From positions 1 through 47,282 of the forward strand of contig NZ_JASBRN010000058.1 of the NCBI RefSeq assembly GCF_030149505.1: DNA of 47,282 nt. Direction: 5' to 3'. Below are positions 24,312 through 32,921 of this stretch, piece after piece. Position 1 is the first letter of the stretch. The number at the start of each line of letters is the position of its first letter. Source of the stretch: Nocardioides sp. Lineage in GTDB: Bacteria > Actinomycetota > Actinomycetes > Propionibacteriales > Nocardioidaceae. Under the pieces are notes generated by a model. That model saw only the letters and a list, made by a program, of their open reading frames with translations. It made no database searches and was not told the DNA's origin. The position numbers were made by a program, and so were the translations under genes.

Positions 24312-25768
24312 TCAGCGTGCGACCGAGGTGCGCACGAGCTTCCCGCAGTCGTAGCCGTCGCCGGAGATCTGGCGCCACTCCCCGCGCTGGAGCTGGACGA
24401 CGGTGGAGCAGGTGAAGGACTGCTTGCCGCCGACGTTCATCTCCGAGTGCAGTCCGCCGGCGGTCCACTTCTGCACCCCGCGCAACGACTCGACCAGGCT
24501 CTCGCGGGTCAGCGTGCCGCCGAGGGCCACGGCCTGCTCGACGAAGAGCCGGGTCGCCGACCACGCGAACAGGCCGAAGGTCGTCGGCGAGGCACCGGGC
24601 TTCACCCGCTGCAGCCACTGGGTGTAGAGCGCGACCTGCTGGTTGTCGCCCGTGAAGGCCGGGTGCGGGACCGGGGCCAGCGCACCGTCGACGTTGGCGC
24701 CGCCCTGCGCGGCGAGCTCGGGTCCGTACTGGGTCTGGGTCACCACGAACTGGTCGGGCTTGTACCCCTGCTGGGCCATCGCGTCGGCCAGCCGGACCGC
24801 CTGCTGGGTGGCGCCGGTGAAGGAGACGAACGTGATGCCCTCGTCCTTGAGCTCCTGCACGAAGGGCGCGTAGTTGAACTCCGAGGACTCGATGCCCTTG
24901 TAGATCTTGACGCCGAAGCCGGCCGACTCCGCCGCGTCGGCGAAGCTGCGCGCGAGCGCCGGGGACCCGCCGAGGTTGAGGTAGAGGAAGGCCGCGGACT
25001 GGGTCGCCTGCTTGTCCTGCTCGGCGTAGAACTGGTAGGCCGCGTCAGTGATCACACCGGGCTCCAGGGCCTGCGCGGCGAAGCAGGTCGCGCAGTCGTA
25101 GCGCTCGTTGGTGAGGATGCTGACCCGCAGGTCGGGCAGGCCGCACTCCTCGGTGGTCCGCGCACCGCCCGAGTCGAAGATCGAGACCGACCCGACCGCG
25201 GCAAGGACTCGGCGCAGGCCCGGAGGTAGGCGGCCTGGTCGGCAGCGGAGTCGGTCTTGCTGTCCAGCTCCAGCATGGTCAGCCTGCGCCCGCAGATGTC
25301 GGACTGGCTGTTGAAGAACGCGAGGTACGCCGCGGTGCCGAGCCGCGCGGACTCGAAGAGTCCCGGCACCGGGCCGCTGACGTCGGAGGAGTTGGCCAGG
25401 ACGATCTCGTCGTCGGTGATCCCGGTCTGGTTCTCGAAGCCGTCGCACGAGCCGGCCCGGGCCCCGCCCGTCGCGTCGCCCTCCCCTGCCGCGCCCGTGG
25501 GTACGCCCGCGGAGCCACCGGCGCCGGTGCTGCCTGCGCCACCCGTCGTACCTCCCGCGGTGGAGGTGGTGCCACCGGCGCCGCTGCCCGACGTGCCGCC
25601 GAGACCACCCGGGTCGGAGCCGGGGACGAGCGGGTCGCCGCCGGCGGCTGCGCGACCACCGGCCACGCCGCCCTGCGCGGAGAGCATCTGCTCGGGGGCG
25701 ATCCGGGAGCCGCACGCCGAGGTGAGCGCGGCGAGGGCGAGCGCGAGGGACAGCACGACGTAGCGCAC
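24312..25768 (-). pseudogene. ABC-type substrate-binding lipoprotein (branched-chain amino acid type), frameshifted
   Basis: Periplasmic-binding-protein-like (Peripla_BP_6/LivJ-type) lipoprotein split by a frameshift. Frame 1 carries signal peptide and lipobox (LALAALTSAC), a ~75-residue Gly/Thr/Ala-rich linker and the start of the binding fold (ITDDEIVLANSSDVSG...YLRACAESL). At 25201-25206 the reading moves by one base; frame 2 continues AAVGSVSIFDSGGARTTEECG to the natural end CGKLVRTSVAR. One missing base in a TCCTT tract explains it. GTG at 25768 has GGAGG 5 nt upstream; GTG at 25786 is an alternative. No permease or ATPase gene is adjacent. A sequencing error is possible because both halves look intact. 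Confidence 0.85.
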
Positions 25769-25891
25769 CAGGGCCTCCGGGAGCACGAAGGGGACGGGGG
25801 ATGACCGTCTGTGACGGTGCTCACCCGACGAGCGACGAGCGCACGGGTCACGCCGGGCACGGCAGGACGGGCCCGGCGGGAATGACCGGGC

Positions 25892-25907
25892 CCGGCGGGC
25901 CCGCCGG
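25892..25907. terminator. Perfect 16-bp palindrome after hypothetical gene
   Basis: CCGGCGGG abuts CCCGCCGG, and a second CGGGCCCGGCGGG copy lies just before it (from about 25869). It sits directly downstream of the minus-strand hypothetical gene (stop 25909) and upstream of the binding-protein gene. It probably ends the first transcript. Confidence 0.5.
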
Positions 25908-25908
25908 C

Positions 25909-26280
25909 TCAGCGGTGGCCCGGGGCCAGCAGGCGCTCCGGCTCGGCAGCCAGGGTCCGCAGCGCCGCGACCACGTCGGCGACCTCGAGGCGGGACGGCT
26001 CCCGGTCGACCCGCCGCGGGAGGGGCACGACCGTCCCGGCGAGCCGGCCCACGGTCGCGGCGTCGGTCCGGTGGCCGAGCTGGACGAGGTAGGTCGTCTC
26101 CGTCGCCGAGAACTCCAGCCGGTCCACCGCGGCGAAGCGCAGCCCTCCGTCGCGGTCGCGCACCACCAGCACCTGGCCGGCGTCCAGCGGTGCCGCCCCG
26201 TCGAGGCGGGCGTGGTCGACCCGCACGTGGGTGGCACGGTCCAGATGGTGGGTCCCGGCGGGGACGTCGACGATCTGCAT
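25909..26280 (-). CDS. Hypothetical protein
   Basis: A 123-residue protein I do not recognise. It starts MQIVDVPAGTHHLDRATHVRVDHARL and contains GQVLVVRDRDGGLRFAAVDRLEFSATETTYLVQLG, a beta-rich pattern, with a helical end (VADVVAALRTLAAEPERLL). The ATG at 26280 has AGGAG 5 nt upstream, which fixes the start; the open frame to 26451 is promoter DNA. It is divergent from the sensor kinase and shares the 279-bp regulatory region with it, so co-regulation is plausible. Confidence 0.8.
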   Translation of the reverse strand: MQIVDVPAGTHHLDRATHVRVDHARLDGAAPLDAGQVLVVRDRDGGLRFAAVDRLEFSATETTYLVQLGHRTDAATVGRLAGTVVPLPRRVDREPSRLEVADVVAALRTLAAEPERLLAPGHR

Positions 26281-26381
26281 GCCTGCTCCTGGGTTGCGGC
26301 GCCGGGGCAGCGGGGTGGTGCGTCCCGGTCGGACCTCCCCACCTTCGGCCGGAGCGTCGCCGCGTCCAAGGTGTGTGGACG

Positions 26382-26424
26382 GATCTTCACACGATCTTCG
26401 CAACCGTTTTCCGGTCCTTTTCCG
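26382..26424. promoter_or_regulatory. Helically phased direct repeats upstream of sensor kinase operon
   Basis: In an unusually AT-rich stretch, GATCTTC(A/G)CA occurs at 26382 and 26393, and TTTTCCG at 26407 and 26418; each pair is exactly 11 bp apart. Eleven-bp direct repeats are the usual operator format for OmpR/PhoB-family regulators, and the operon downstream encodes one (28689-29741). Autoregulation is the simplest reading; the divergent hypothetical gene at 25909-26280 is the other possible target. Confidence 0.5.
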
Positions 26425-26475
26425 CAGTTGCGCGTCACTCTTTCCACGCATTTCGTTCTCTGCGGCCGGGCGGTA

Positions 26476-26487
26476 GGACCAAGGTCC
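26476..26487. promoter_or_regulatory. DevR/DosR-like palindrome GGACCAAGGTCC
   Basis: An imperfect-centre palindrome, five paired bases each side of AA, extended to GGTCCCC on the right. It matches the core of the DevR/DosR box (GGAC...GTCCC) but not its flanks. It lies about 73 bp before the sensor kinase start at 26560. Confidence 0.4.
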
Positions 26488-26559
26488 CCGACCGGGCCTT
26501 CTCGGTGAAGATCACGTGAACCCACCCCGGCGCCACCGCGATGCCGCCACCCTGGGTCC

Positions 26560-28692
26560 GTGACCAGGACACCGTGGGGGGACGCGCTGCCCCGTCTGCG
26601 CACCCCGGTCGTGCTGGTCCCACTCGCCTTCGTGGCGATCGTCCTGGCGAGCACGAGCGCCGTGGCGTTGAGACCGCCCGGGTCCGCGCTGTCCTCGTGG
26701 TGGCCGGCGGCCGGGCTCGGGACGGCGCTCCTGGTCTTCAGCCCGGTACGCCGGTGGGCACCGCTGTTCGTGGGGCTGGTCCTGACCACGGCGCTCTCCA
26801 ACTTCCTCGGGGGACGCACGGTCGCGGTCTCCGGGCTCTTCGGGGTGGCCAACGCCCTGGAGGCCCTCACGGCTGCTGTGGTGCTGGGCGCCCACCGCGG
26901 CCGTCCGGTGCTCCGCGGCGGAGCCGACTTCCTGCGCCTGGTCCTGGCCGCCCTCGCGGGTGCCGTCGTCATCGCCGTGATCGGCAGCATGACCGTGGCG
27001 GTCTTCATGGGCGGCTCGCTGACCGACTCCGCGTGGCACCTGGTGGCCGTCCACCTGACCTCGCAGCTGCTCATCCTGCCGCTGGTGCTCTCCCTGGCCG
27101 GCGACGAGCGTGCCCGCTTCGGGGCGTTCGACCGCCCCCCGCTGGTGCGTGCGGCAGCCGCCGCGGCGACCCTCGCCGTGTTCGCGGTCGCCTTCATGGC
27201 AGGCGACACCGTGGCCGCCAGCGCCTTCGTGCCGCTGCCCGCCATGGTCCTGGCCTCCCTGCTGCTCCCGCGGCGCGAGGTCGCGGCGCTCATGCTCGCG
27301 GTCGGCTTCGTCACCACCGCCGCGACGGCCCAGGGGCGCGGGCCGCTGGCCCTGCAGGCCGCACTGACCGACGGCCCCGCCAGCACCCTGGCCCAGCTGT
27401 ACCTCGCCATCCTGTTCCTGGTGACGATCCCGCTGGTGGTCCTCGTCGAGCAGCGGACCTCGGCGCTGACCACCGCGGAGTCGGTGCTCTCCTCGACCAC
27501 CGAGAGCGCGATCATTGGCACCGACCGCGACTGCGCCATCCAGTTCTTCAACGTCGGTGCGGAGCGGATGCTCGGCTGGTCGGCGAGCGAGGTCGTCGGC
27601 CTCCACCCCGCCGAGGTCTACCTCGAGGACGGGGGGCCCAGCACGTGCGGCGCCCTCATGGGCGTAGCCGGCCCCGACCCCGACCTGCTCGTCGCACCCG
27701 TCATCAGCGCCGGCGCGATGAAGGCCGACCGCACCTGGCGCCGCAAGGACGGCTCCACCCTGGTGGTCTCGGTCAACGTCACCGAGGTCCGCTCCCCCGC
27801 CGGCGAGCTCGAGGGCTACCTCGCCGTCGCCGCCGACGTCACCGACCGGCTCGAGGTCAAGCAGCGGCTGCGCGACGCCCTGGCCCGGGAGCAGGCCTCC
27901 GTGGCCGAGCTGGAACGGGTCAGCCGGATGGAGAACGACTTCGTCTCCGCGGTCAGCCACGAGCTGCGCACCCCGCTCACGACCATCCTCGGCAACACCC
28001 AGCTGCTGGCCGCGCACATCCCCGGCCCCCTCACCGAGGACCAGGAGCGGGTCGTGGACCGGCTGCACCGCAGCGGGCGCCGGCTGCTGATGCTGGTGGA
28101 GGACCTGCTGACGTTGACGGCGGTGGAGTCGCGCGCGGCCACCCGCCACGTCGCGGTGCGGACCGGCGACGTGGTGGAGCTCGTGGTCCACCAGGCCGTC
28201 GACCTCGCGGAGGGACGCGACCTCGACGTGACCTACGACGACCGGGCCGCGGACGCCGCCGTGCTCGGAGACGTCGACGAGCTCGAGCGGGCCCTGTTCA
28301 ACCTGGTCAGCAACGCCGTCAAGTTCACGCCCGAGGGCGGGGCCGTGCGTGTCACCTCGCGCCACGACGGGGACTGCCTGGTCTGGTCGGTCTCCGACAC
28401 CGGGCTCGGCGTGAGCGAGAGCGACCGGGATCATCTCTTCGAACGCTTCTTCCGAGCACGTACCGTCACCGACATGGCCATCCCGGGCACCGGCCTCGGG
28501 CTGCCGATCGTGGAGCTGATCGCGCAGGCGCACGGCGGGTCGGTGCGGTACGTCCCCCACGAGGGCGCGGGCTCGACGTTCGAGATCCGCCTCCCGGTCG
28601 CGCCCGTCCCGGCCCAGGCCCCGGCGGAGCCGTCGGGCGAGGCACCGGACGACGTACGCCGTGACGGCGTCCGGCTCGGGGAGCAGGCATGA
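26560..28692 (+). CDS. MASE1-PAS sensor histidine kinase
   Basis: A 710-residue membrane kinase. Residues 10-300 hold about eight to nine hydrophobic helices in a MASE1-like sensor (SSWWPAAGLGTALLVF is characteristic). A PAS domain follows (308-430: ESAIIGTDRDCAIQFFNVGAERMLGW), then HisKA with SHELRTP (phospho-acceptor H467), N-box NLVSNAVKF (581-589), G1 DTGLGV (613-618), an F-box and G2 GTGLGL (643-648), so it should be active. GTG at 26560 opens a three-gene operon; its stop overlaps the regulator start (ATGA). The signal is unknown. Phased repeats and a DevR-like site lie upstream. Confidence 0.93.
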   Translation: MTRTPWGDALPRLRTPVVLVPLAFVAIVLASTSAVALRPPGSALSSWWPAAGLGTALLVFSPVRRWAPLFVGLVLTTALSNFLGGRTVAVSGLFGVANALEALTAAVVLGAHRGRPVLRGGADFLRLVLAALAGAVVIAVIGSMTVAVFMGGSLTDSAWHLVAVHLTSQLLILPLVLSLAGDERARFGAFDRPPLVRAAAAAATLAVFAVAFMAGDTVAASAFVPLPAMVLASLLLPRREVAALMLAVGFVTTAATAQGRGPLALQAALTDGPASTLAQLYLAILFLVTIPLVVLVEQRTSALTTAESVLSSTTESAIIGTDRDCAIQFFNVGAERMLGWSASEVVGLHPAEVYLEDGGPSTCGALMGVAGPDPDLLVAPVISAGAMKADRTWRRKDGSTLVVSVNVTEVRSPAGELEGYLAVAADVTDRLEVKQRLRDALAREQASVAELERVSRMENDFVSAVSHELRTPLTTILGNTQLLAAHIPGPLTEDQERVVDRLHRSGRRLLMLVEDLLTLTAVESRAATRHVAVRTGDVVELVVHQAVDLAEGRDLDVTYDDRAADAAVLGDVDELERALFNLVSNAVKFTPEGGAVRVTSRHDGDCLVWSVSDTGLGVSESDRDHLFERFFRARTVTDMAIPGTGLGLPIVELIAQAHGGSVRYVPHEGAGSTFEIRLPVAPVPAQAPAEPSGEAPDDVRRDGVRLGEQA

Positions 28693-29741
28693 CGACGACC
28701 ACCCCCCTCGAGCCGACCTCGGTCCGCGTGCTGGTCGTCGACGACGACCAGCTCCTCGGGGACGCCCTCTCCTCGGCGCTGGAGTCGCTGGGCCACCGGG
28801 TGCGGCTGGCTCGCACCGCAGCCACCGGGCGGGAGCTGGCTCGCGAGACCGACCCCGACGTGGTCGTGGTGGACCTCGGCCTCCCTGACGCCGACGGTCT
28901 GGAGCTGCTCGGCGAGATCCGCGACCAGTCCGCGGTGCCCGTGCTGGTGCTGACCGGCTCCACGGACCCCGCGCGGCGGGTCGAGGCGCTGGACGCCGGC
29001 GCCGACGACTTCCTGGGCAAGCCGTTCCGGCTGGCCGAGCTCGAGGCCCGGCTGCGGGCCCTGGCCCGCCGGCCCGAGCTGCGCTCCTCGAGCGTCACCG
29101 TGCACGGAGCCGTGACCGTCGACCGGGTGGCGCGGACCGTCACCGTCGAGGGCCGCCCGGTCCACCTGACCCCCATCGAGTGGCGGCTGCTGGACGCCCT
29201 GGTGGCACGCGCCGGCCTCGTGGTCAGCCACCGCGCGCTCATCGACGCCGGCTGGTCGGACCGCCACGGCGCGGAGACCGTCGAGTCGCTGCGCGTCCAC
29301 ATCCGCTCCTTGCGCAGCAAGCTCGCCGACGCCGAGGGCAGCACCCCGCTGCGGACCGAGGCGGGCGTGGGCTACCGCTGGCAGGTCCCCCACACGCCTG
29401 TCGCGACCACCCTCGCCGCCCCGAGCGGGTCCGCCGCCTCCGCGGCCGGTCCCGCCCCGCACGCCGCGACCGCCGTCGGAGGCGGCGCCCGGCGCACCGA
29501 GGCCGAGCGGGCCGCCCACGACCTGCACAACGCCCTCACCGCGCTCGAGGTCGCCACGTTCATGGTCGGTGCCGAGGGCGCCCAGGCCGGGGTCTCCGCG
29601 GCGGCCCGGGAGTCGGCGCTGCAGCGGCTGCCCGCCCTCACCGTCCGCATCCGCGAGCTCGCCGACCGCCTGGTCACGACGACGACGACCGCAGAGCCCG
29701 ACCCGGGCCCGACCCACTCCCCGCAGGAGGACACCGGATGA
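28689..29741 (+). CDS. OmpR-family response regulator with C-terminal DHp-like extension
   Basis: A 350-residue regulator. Receiver at residues 12-128 with acidic pocket (VDDD, 18-20), phospho-acceptor D62 (VVVDLGLPDADG) and K111. OmpR winged helix at 135-233 (VHLTPIEWRLLDALVARAG, ending GVGYRW). It is ~115 residues longer than usual: after an Ala/Pro linker, residues 270-330 read AERAAHDLHNALTALEVATFMVG and LQRLPALTVRIRELADRLV, much like the His-containing dimerisation hairpin of histidine kinases (H277) without an ATPase domain. ATGA overlaps join it to the genes on both sides. Confidence 0.92.
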   Translation: MTTTTPLEPTSVRVLVVDDDQLLGDALSSALESLGHRVRLARTAATGRELARETDPDVVVVDLGLPDADGLELLGEIRDQSAVPVLVLTGSTDPARRVEALDAGADDFLGKPFRLAELEARLRALARRPELRSSSVTVHGAVTVDRVARTVTVEGRPVHLTPIEWRLLDALVARAGLVVSHRALIDAGWSDRHGAETVESLRVHIRSLRSKLADAEGSTPLRTEAGVGYRWQVPHTPVATTLAAPSGSAASAAGPAPHAATAVGGGARRTEAERAAHDLHNALTALEVATFMVGAEGAQAGVSAAARESALQRLPALTVRIRELADRLVTTTTTAEPDPGPTHSPQEDTG

Positions 29742-30142
29742 CCACCGTGCTCATCGTCGAGGACGACCCCGACATCCGTGACCTGGTCACCACGCTGCTC
29801 AGCACCGCCGTGGACGAGGTGCTGAGTGCGGGCGACGGCGAGGAGGCGCTGGCGCTCGCCGAGCGCCGCGACATCGACGTCGTGGTCCTCGACCTCGCCC
29901 TGCCCGGGGACCGCAACGGGCTCGACGTCCTGGCCGAGCTGCGGGCCGGCGGCCACCCGGCCCGGACCATGCTGCTGACGGCGTACGCCGGAGCGGAGGA
30001 CCGGGCCACCGCGCTGCGCGCGGGCGCCGACGTCTTCGTGCCCAAGCCGTTCAAGATCATGGAGCTGGTCGCCCAGGTGCTGGAGCTGGCCCAGCGCCCG
30101 GCGCACGCGCCGCCCGCGGCACCGACCACTGAGCCCGCCTGA
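29738..30142 (+). CDS. Stand-alone receiver (CheY-like) protein
   Basis: A 134-residue single receiver domain: VLIVEDDPDIRDLV (acidic pair E8-D9-D10), phospho-acceptor D52 (VVVLDLALPGDRNG), T/A at strand 4 (LLTAYAG) and K103 (VPKPFK). No output domain; a short Pro/Ala tail follows. ATG at 29738 has AGGAGG 7 nt upstream and overlaps the stop of the OmpR-type gene. As the third gene of the operon it could act as a phosphate sink or relay between kinase and the DHp-like tail. Confidence 0.93.
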   Translation: MTTVLIVEDDPDIRDLVTTLLSTAVDEVLSAGDGEEALALAERRDIDVVVLDLALPGDRNGLDVLAELRAGGHPARTMLLTAYAGAEDRATALRAGADVFVPKPFKIMELVAQVLELAQRPAHAPPAAPTTEPA

Positions 30143-30234
30143 GCCCCTGGGCCGACCGCGCCCCGCCGGGGAACAATTGAACGGTCATCTACCTTGAGGT
30201 GAGTGACAGCCGCACGGCCACCCCAGGAGCACCG

Positions 30235-30999
30235 ATGACCATCCAGCTCACCCCCGAGATCGACGTCCGCCGAGCGGAGGACCGGTTCTCCTCGCAGTTC
30301 GGGTGGCTGGACTCCAAGCACTCCTTCTCCTTCGGCCGCCACCACGACCCGCGCAACACCCACCACGGGCTGCTGCTGGTCAACAACGACGACGTCGTGG
30401 ACCCCGGCACCGGCTTCGACACCCACCCGCACCGGGACATGGAGATCGTGACCTGGGTGCTGCGCGGCTCGCTGGTCCACCAGGACTCCCAGGGCCACAA
30501 CGGCGTCATCTACCCCGGCCTGGCCCAGCGGATGAGCGCCGGCACCGGCATCCTGCACTCGGAGAAGAACGACGCCTGGCGCCTCCAGGGCGAGCGGCAC
30601 GAGGACCGGGTGCACTTCGTGCAGATGTGGGTCGTGCCCGACGAGCCCGGGATCGACCCCGGCTACGAGCAGCTCGAGGTCGCCGACGAGCTGCTCTCGG
30701 GCGGCCTGGTCCCGGTCGCCTCCGGCATGGCCAAGCACCGTGACGTCTCCGCGATCCGCATCCGCAACCGGTACGCCGCGCTGCACGTCGCCCGGCTCCA
30801 GCCGGGACAGAGCGTGGAGCTGCCGGACGCGCCGTACCTCCACCTGTTCGTGCCGGTCGGCTCGGTCGTCCTCGAGGGCGCCGGTCCGCTCGCCACCGGC
30901 GACGCGGTGCGGTTCACGGCGACCGGCGGCCAGCGGGTCACCGCGACCGAGGCGGCCGAGGTGCTGGTCTGGGAGATGCACGCGGGCATCGCCGCCTGA
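30235..30999 (+). CDS. Pirin family protein
   Basis: A 254-residue bicupin. The metal site of pirins is present: FDTHPHRDMEIVTWVL supplies two His, and GTGILHSEKN supplies His and Glu; Fe(II) is usual. A downstream pirin_C-type half ends LVWEMHAGIAA. Some pirins have quercetinase activity, others act as redox sensors; which applies is unknown. ATG at 30235 has CAGGAG 7 nt upstream, so the in-frame GTG at 30199 is not needed. A TTGAAC-type element (30177) and TACCTT (30190) upstream may be its promoter. Confidence 0.93.
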   Translation: MTIQLTPEIDVRRAEDRFSSQFGWLDSKHSFSFGRHHDPRNTHHGLLLVNNDDVVDPGTGFDTHPHRDMEIVTWVLRGSLVHQDSQGHNGVIYPGLAQRMSAGTGILHSEKNDAWRLQGERHEDRVHFVQMWVVPDEPGIDPGYEQLEVADELLSGGLVPVASGMAKHRDVSAIRIRNRYAALHVARLQPGQSVELPDAPYLHLFVPVGSVVLEGAGPLATGDAVRFTATGGQRVTATEAAEVLVWEMHAGIAA

Positions 31000-31027
31000 C
31001 CTCCGACGGCGACGCCGAGGTCCGGGC

Positions 31028-32605
31028 TCAGTGCCCGGAGAGCTGCCCGGTGAGCCGGTCGTGCATGTGGGTGCTGTGCTCGTCGAGCCCGCGGATCTCC
31101 ACGCTCTTGCCCTTGCGCTCGTACTTGGTGACGATCGCGTCGAGCGAGGCGACCGTCGAGGCGTCCCACACGTGGGATGCGGAGAGGTCGATGACCACGC
31201 GCTCGGGGTCCTCGGCGTACTCGAACTGGGTGTAGAGGTCGTTGGACGAGGCGAAGAAGAGCTCGCCGGTCACGGTGTAGCGGGCGTGGACCTCGCCGTC
31301 GGCGTCCTCGACCAGCTCGCGGTGGGTGGTGGCGAGGTGGGCGACCCGGCGGGCGAAGAGGGTCATGGCGACCAGCACGCCGACGGCCACGCCGATGGCG
31401 AGGTTGTGGGTGGCCACGACGACCACGACGGTCGAGACCATGACCGTGGTCTCCGACCTGGGCATCCGGCGCAGCGTGGCGGGGGCGACCGAGTGCCAGT
31501 CGAAGGTGCCGACCGCGACCATGATCATCACGGCGACCAGGGCGGCCATCGGGATGCGGGCCACGACGTCGCCGAAGCCGACGACGAGCACCAGGAGCAG
31601 GACACCGGCGGAGAAGGTCGAGATCCTCGTGCGGGCTCCGGAGACCTTCACGTTGATCATCGTCTGGCCGATCATCGCGCAGCCGCCCATGCCGCCGAAG
31701 AATCCGGTGATGATGTTGGCGCCGCCCTGGCCCCACGCCTCGCGGGTCTTGTCGGAGTGGGTGTCGGTGATGTCGTCGACGAGCTTGGCGGTGAGCAGCG
31801 ACTCCAGGAGGCCCACCAGCGCCATCGCCAGGGCGTAGGGGGCGATGATCTGCAGCGTCTCGAGCGTGAGCGGCACGTCGGGCAGCAGCAGGAACGGCAG
31901 GGTGTCGGGCAGGTCGCCCTCGTCACCGACGTCGGGCAGCTCCCAGCCGGCGAGCAGCGCCGCACCGGTGAGCACGACGATCGCGACGAGCGGGCCCGGA
32001 ACGGCGGTGGTGATGCGCGGCAGCCAGACCATGACCAGGATGCCGACGGCGACCATCGGGTAGACCAGGAACGGCACGTCGACGAGGTAGGGCAGCTGGG
32101 CCAGGAAGATCAGGATGGCCAGGGCGTTGACGAAGCCGACCATGACCGAGCGCGGGATGAAGCGCATCATCCTGGCCACCCCCGCCAGGCCCAGGGCGAC
32201 CTGGATGAGGCCGCCGAGGACGACGGTGGCGAGCAGGTACTCCAGGCCGTGGTCCCGCATCACCGGGGCGATCACCAACGCGACGGCGCCGGTCGCGGCC
32301 GAGATCATCGCGGGGCGACCACCCAGGAAGGCGATCGAGACCGCCATCGTGAACGAGGCGAAGAGCCCGACGCGCGGGTCGACGCCGGCGATGATCGAGA
32401 ACGAGATCGCCTCGGGGATGAGGGCCAGCGCGACGACGAGGCCGGCGACGACCTCACGGCGCAGCACCGCGGGGCGCCGCAGCGCACCGCGGACGGTGTG
32501 GTCCTCCGACGGCGTGGCGGGCGGCGTGGCGGGCGGGACGGGGGCGCCCGAGGGCGCAGGAACGGGCGTGGTGCTCAGGACGGTCTCCAGGTGACGGCCC
32601 GGCAC
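31028..32605 (-). CDS. SulP family anion transporter with STAS domain
   Basis: About 500 residues, inner-membrane transporter of the SLC26/SulP family (sulphate, bicarbonate or other anions). Ten or more hydrophobic helices, first REVVAGLVVALALIPEAISFSIIAG, with GLFASF and GGRPAMISAATGAVALVIAP of the core domain. A cytoplasmic STAS domain closes the protein (VTGELFFASSNDLYTQF, ERVVIDLSASHVWDASTVASLDAI). The start is uncertain: GTG at 32605 is the nearest canonical codon but has no ribosome site, while a CTG at 32578 follows GGAG by 6 nt and would give MSTTPVPAPSG. The frame is open to 32731. Ends 29 bp from the pirin stop. Confidence 0.9.
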   Translation of the reverse strand: MPGRHLETVLSTTPVPAPSGAPVPPATPPATPSEDHTVRGALRRPAVLRREVVAGLVVALALIPEAISFSIIAGVDPRVGLFASFTMAVSIAFLGGRPAMISAATGAVALVIAPVMRDHGLEYLLATVVLGGLIQVALGLAGVARMMRFIPRSVMVGFVNALAILIFLAQLPYLVDVPFLVYPMVAVGILVMVWLPRITTAVPGPLVAIVVLTGAALLAGWELPDVGDEGDLPDTLPFLLLPDVPLTLETLQIIAPYALAMALVGLLESLLTAKLVDDITDTHSDKTREAWGQGGANIITGFFGGMGGCAMIGQTMINVKVSGARTRISTFSAGVLLLVLVVGFGDVVARIPMAALVAVMIMVAVGTFDWHSVAPATLRRMPRSETTVMVSTVVVVVATHNLAIGVAVGVLVAMTLFARRVAHLATTHRELVEDADGEVHARYTVTGELFFASSNDLYTQFEYAEDPERVVIDLSASHVWDASTVASLDAIVTKYERKGKSVEIRGLDEHSTHMHDRLTGQLSGH

Positions 32606-32735
32606 GGCACGCGCGGTGCGGCGTCGCACGGCGCGGCGGCCGGGAAGCGGGAACGGCGTCCGCCGAGGGACGCGGGCCAGCGCGGATGCCTGGCCGAGGG
32701 CTCGTGGTGGTGCCGTGTGCTGAGCCTGCACTCTG

Positions 32736-32808
32736 TGGAGCTGAGGGGATTCGAACCCCTGGCCTTCTCATTGCGAACGAGACGCGCTACCAACTGCGCC
32801 ACAGCCCC
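32736..32808 (-). tRNA. tRNA-Ala (anticodon CGC)
   Basis: Full cloverleaf on the minus strand: acceptor GGGGCTG/CAGCTCC with the G3-U70 pair that marks alanine tRNAs, D arm GCGCAGTTGGTAGCGC, anticodon stem TCTCG/TGAGA around loop TTCGCAA (anticodon CGC, reads GCG), and T arm AGGGGTTCGAATCCCCT. The 3' CCA is not encoded. It lies upstream of the SulP gene on the same strand. Confidence 0.95.
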
Positions 32809-32892
32809 AGATGTGTTGCTTCCACGCCTCACGGCGCGGAGGCTCACGTTAGCACCGGCCTCAGCGGCCGGACGAATCGACCCCGCAGGTCA

Positions 32893-32914
32893 GACCCCTC
32901 CTCGCGGAGGGGTC
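32893..32914 (-). terminator. Hairpin after sepX
   Basis: GACCCCTC (32893-32900) pairs with GAGGGGTC (32907-32914): 8 perfect base pairs, 6-nt loop, 7 bp beyond the sepX stop. Confidence 0.7.
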
Positions 32915-32921
32915 GCGCAGG

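Noticed and set aside
26512..28560. A 682-codon minus-strand frame opposite the sensor kinase
   Set aside because: His/Gln/Glu-rich mirror of a gene with all histidine-kinase motifs intact.
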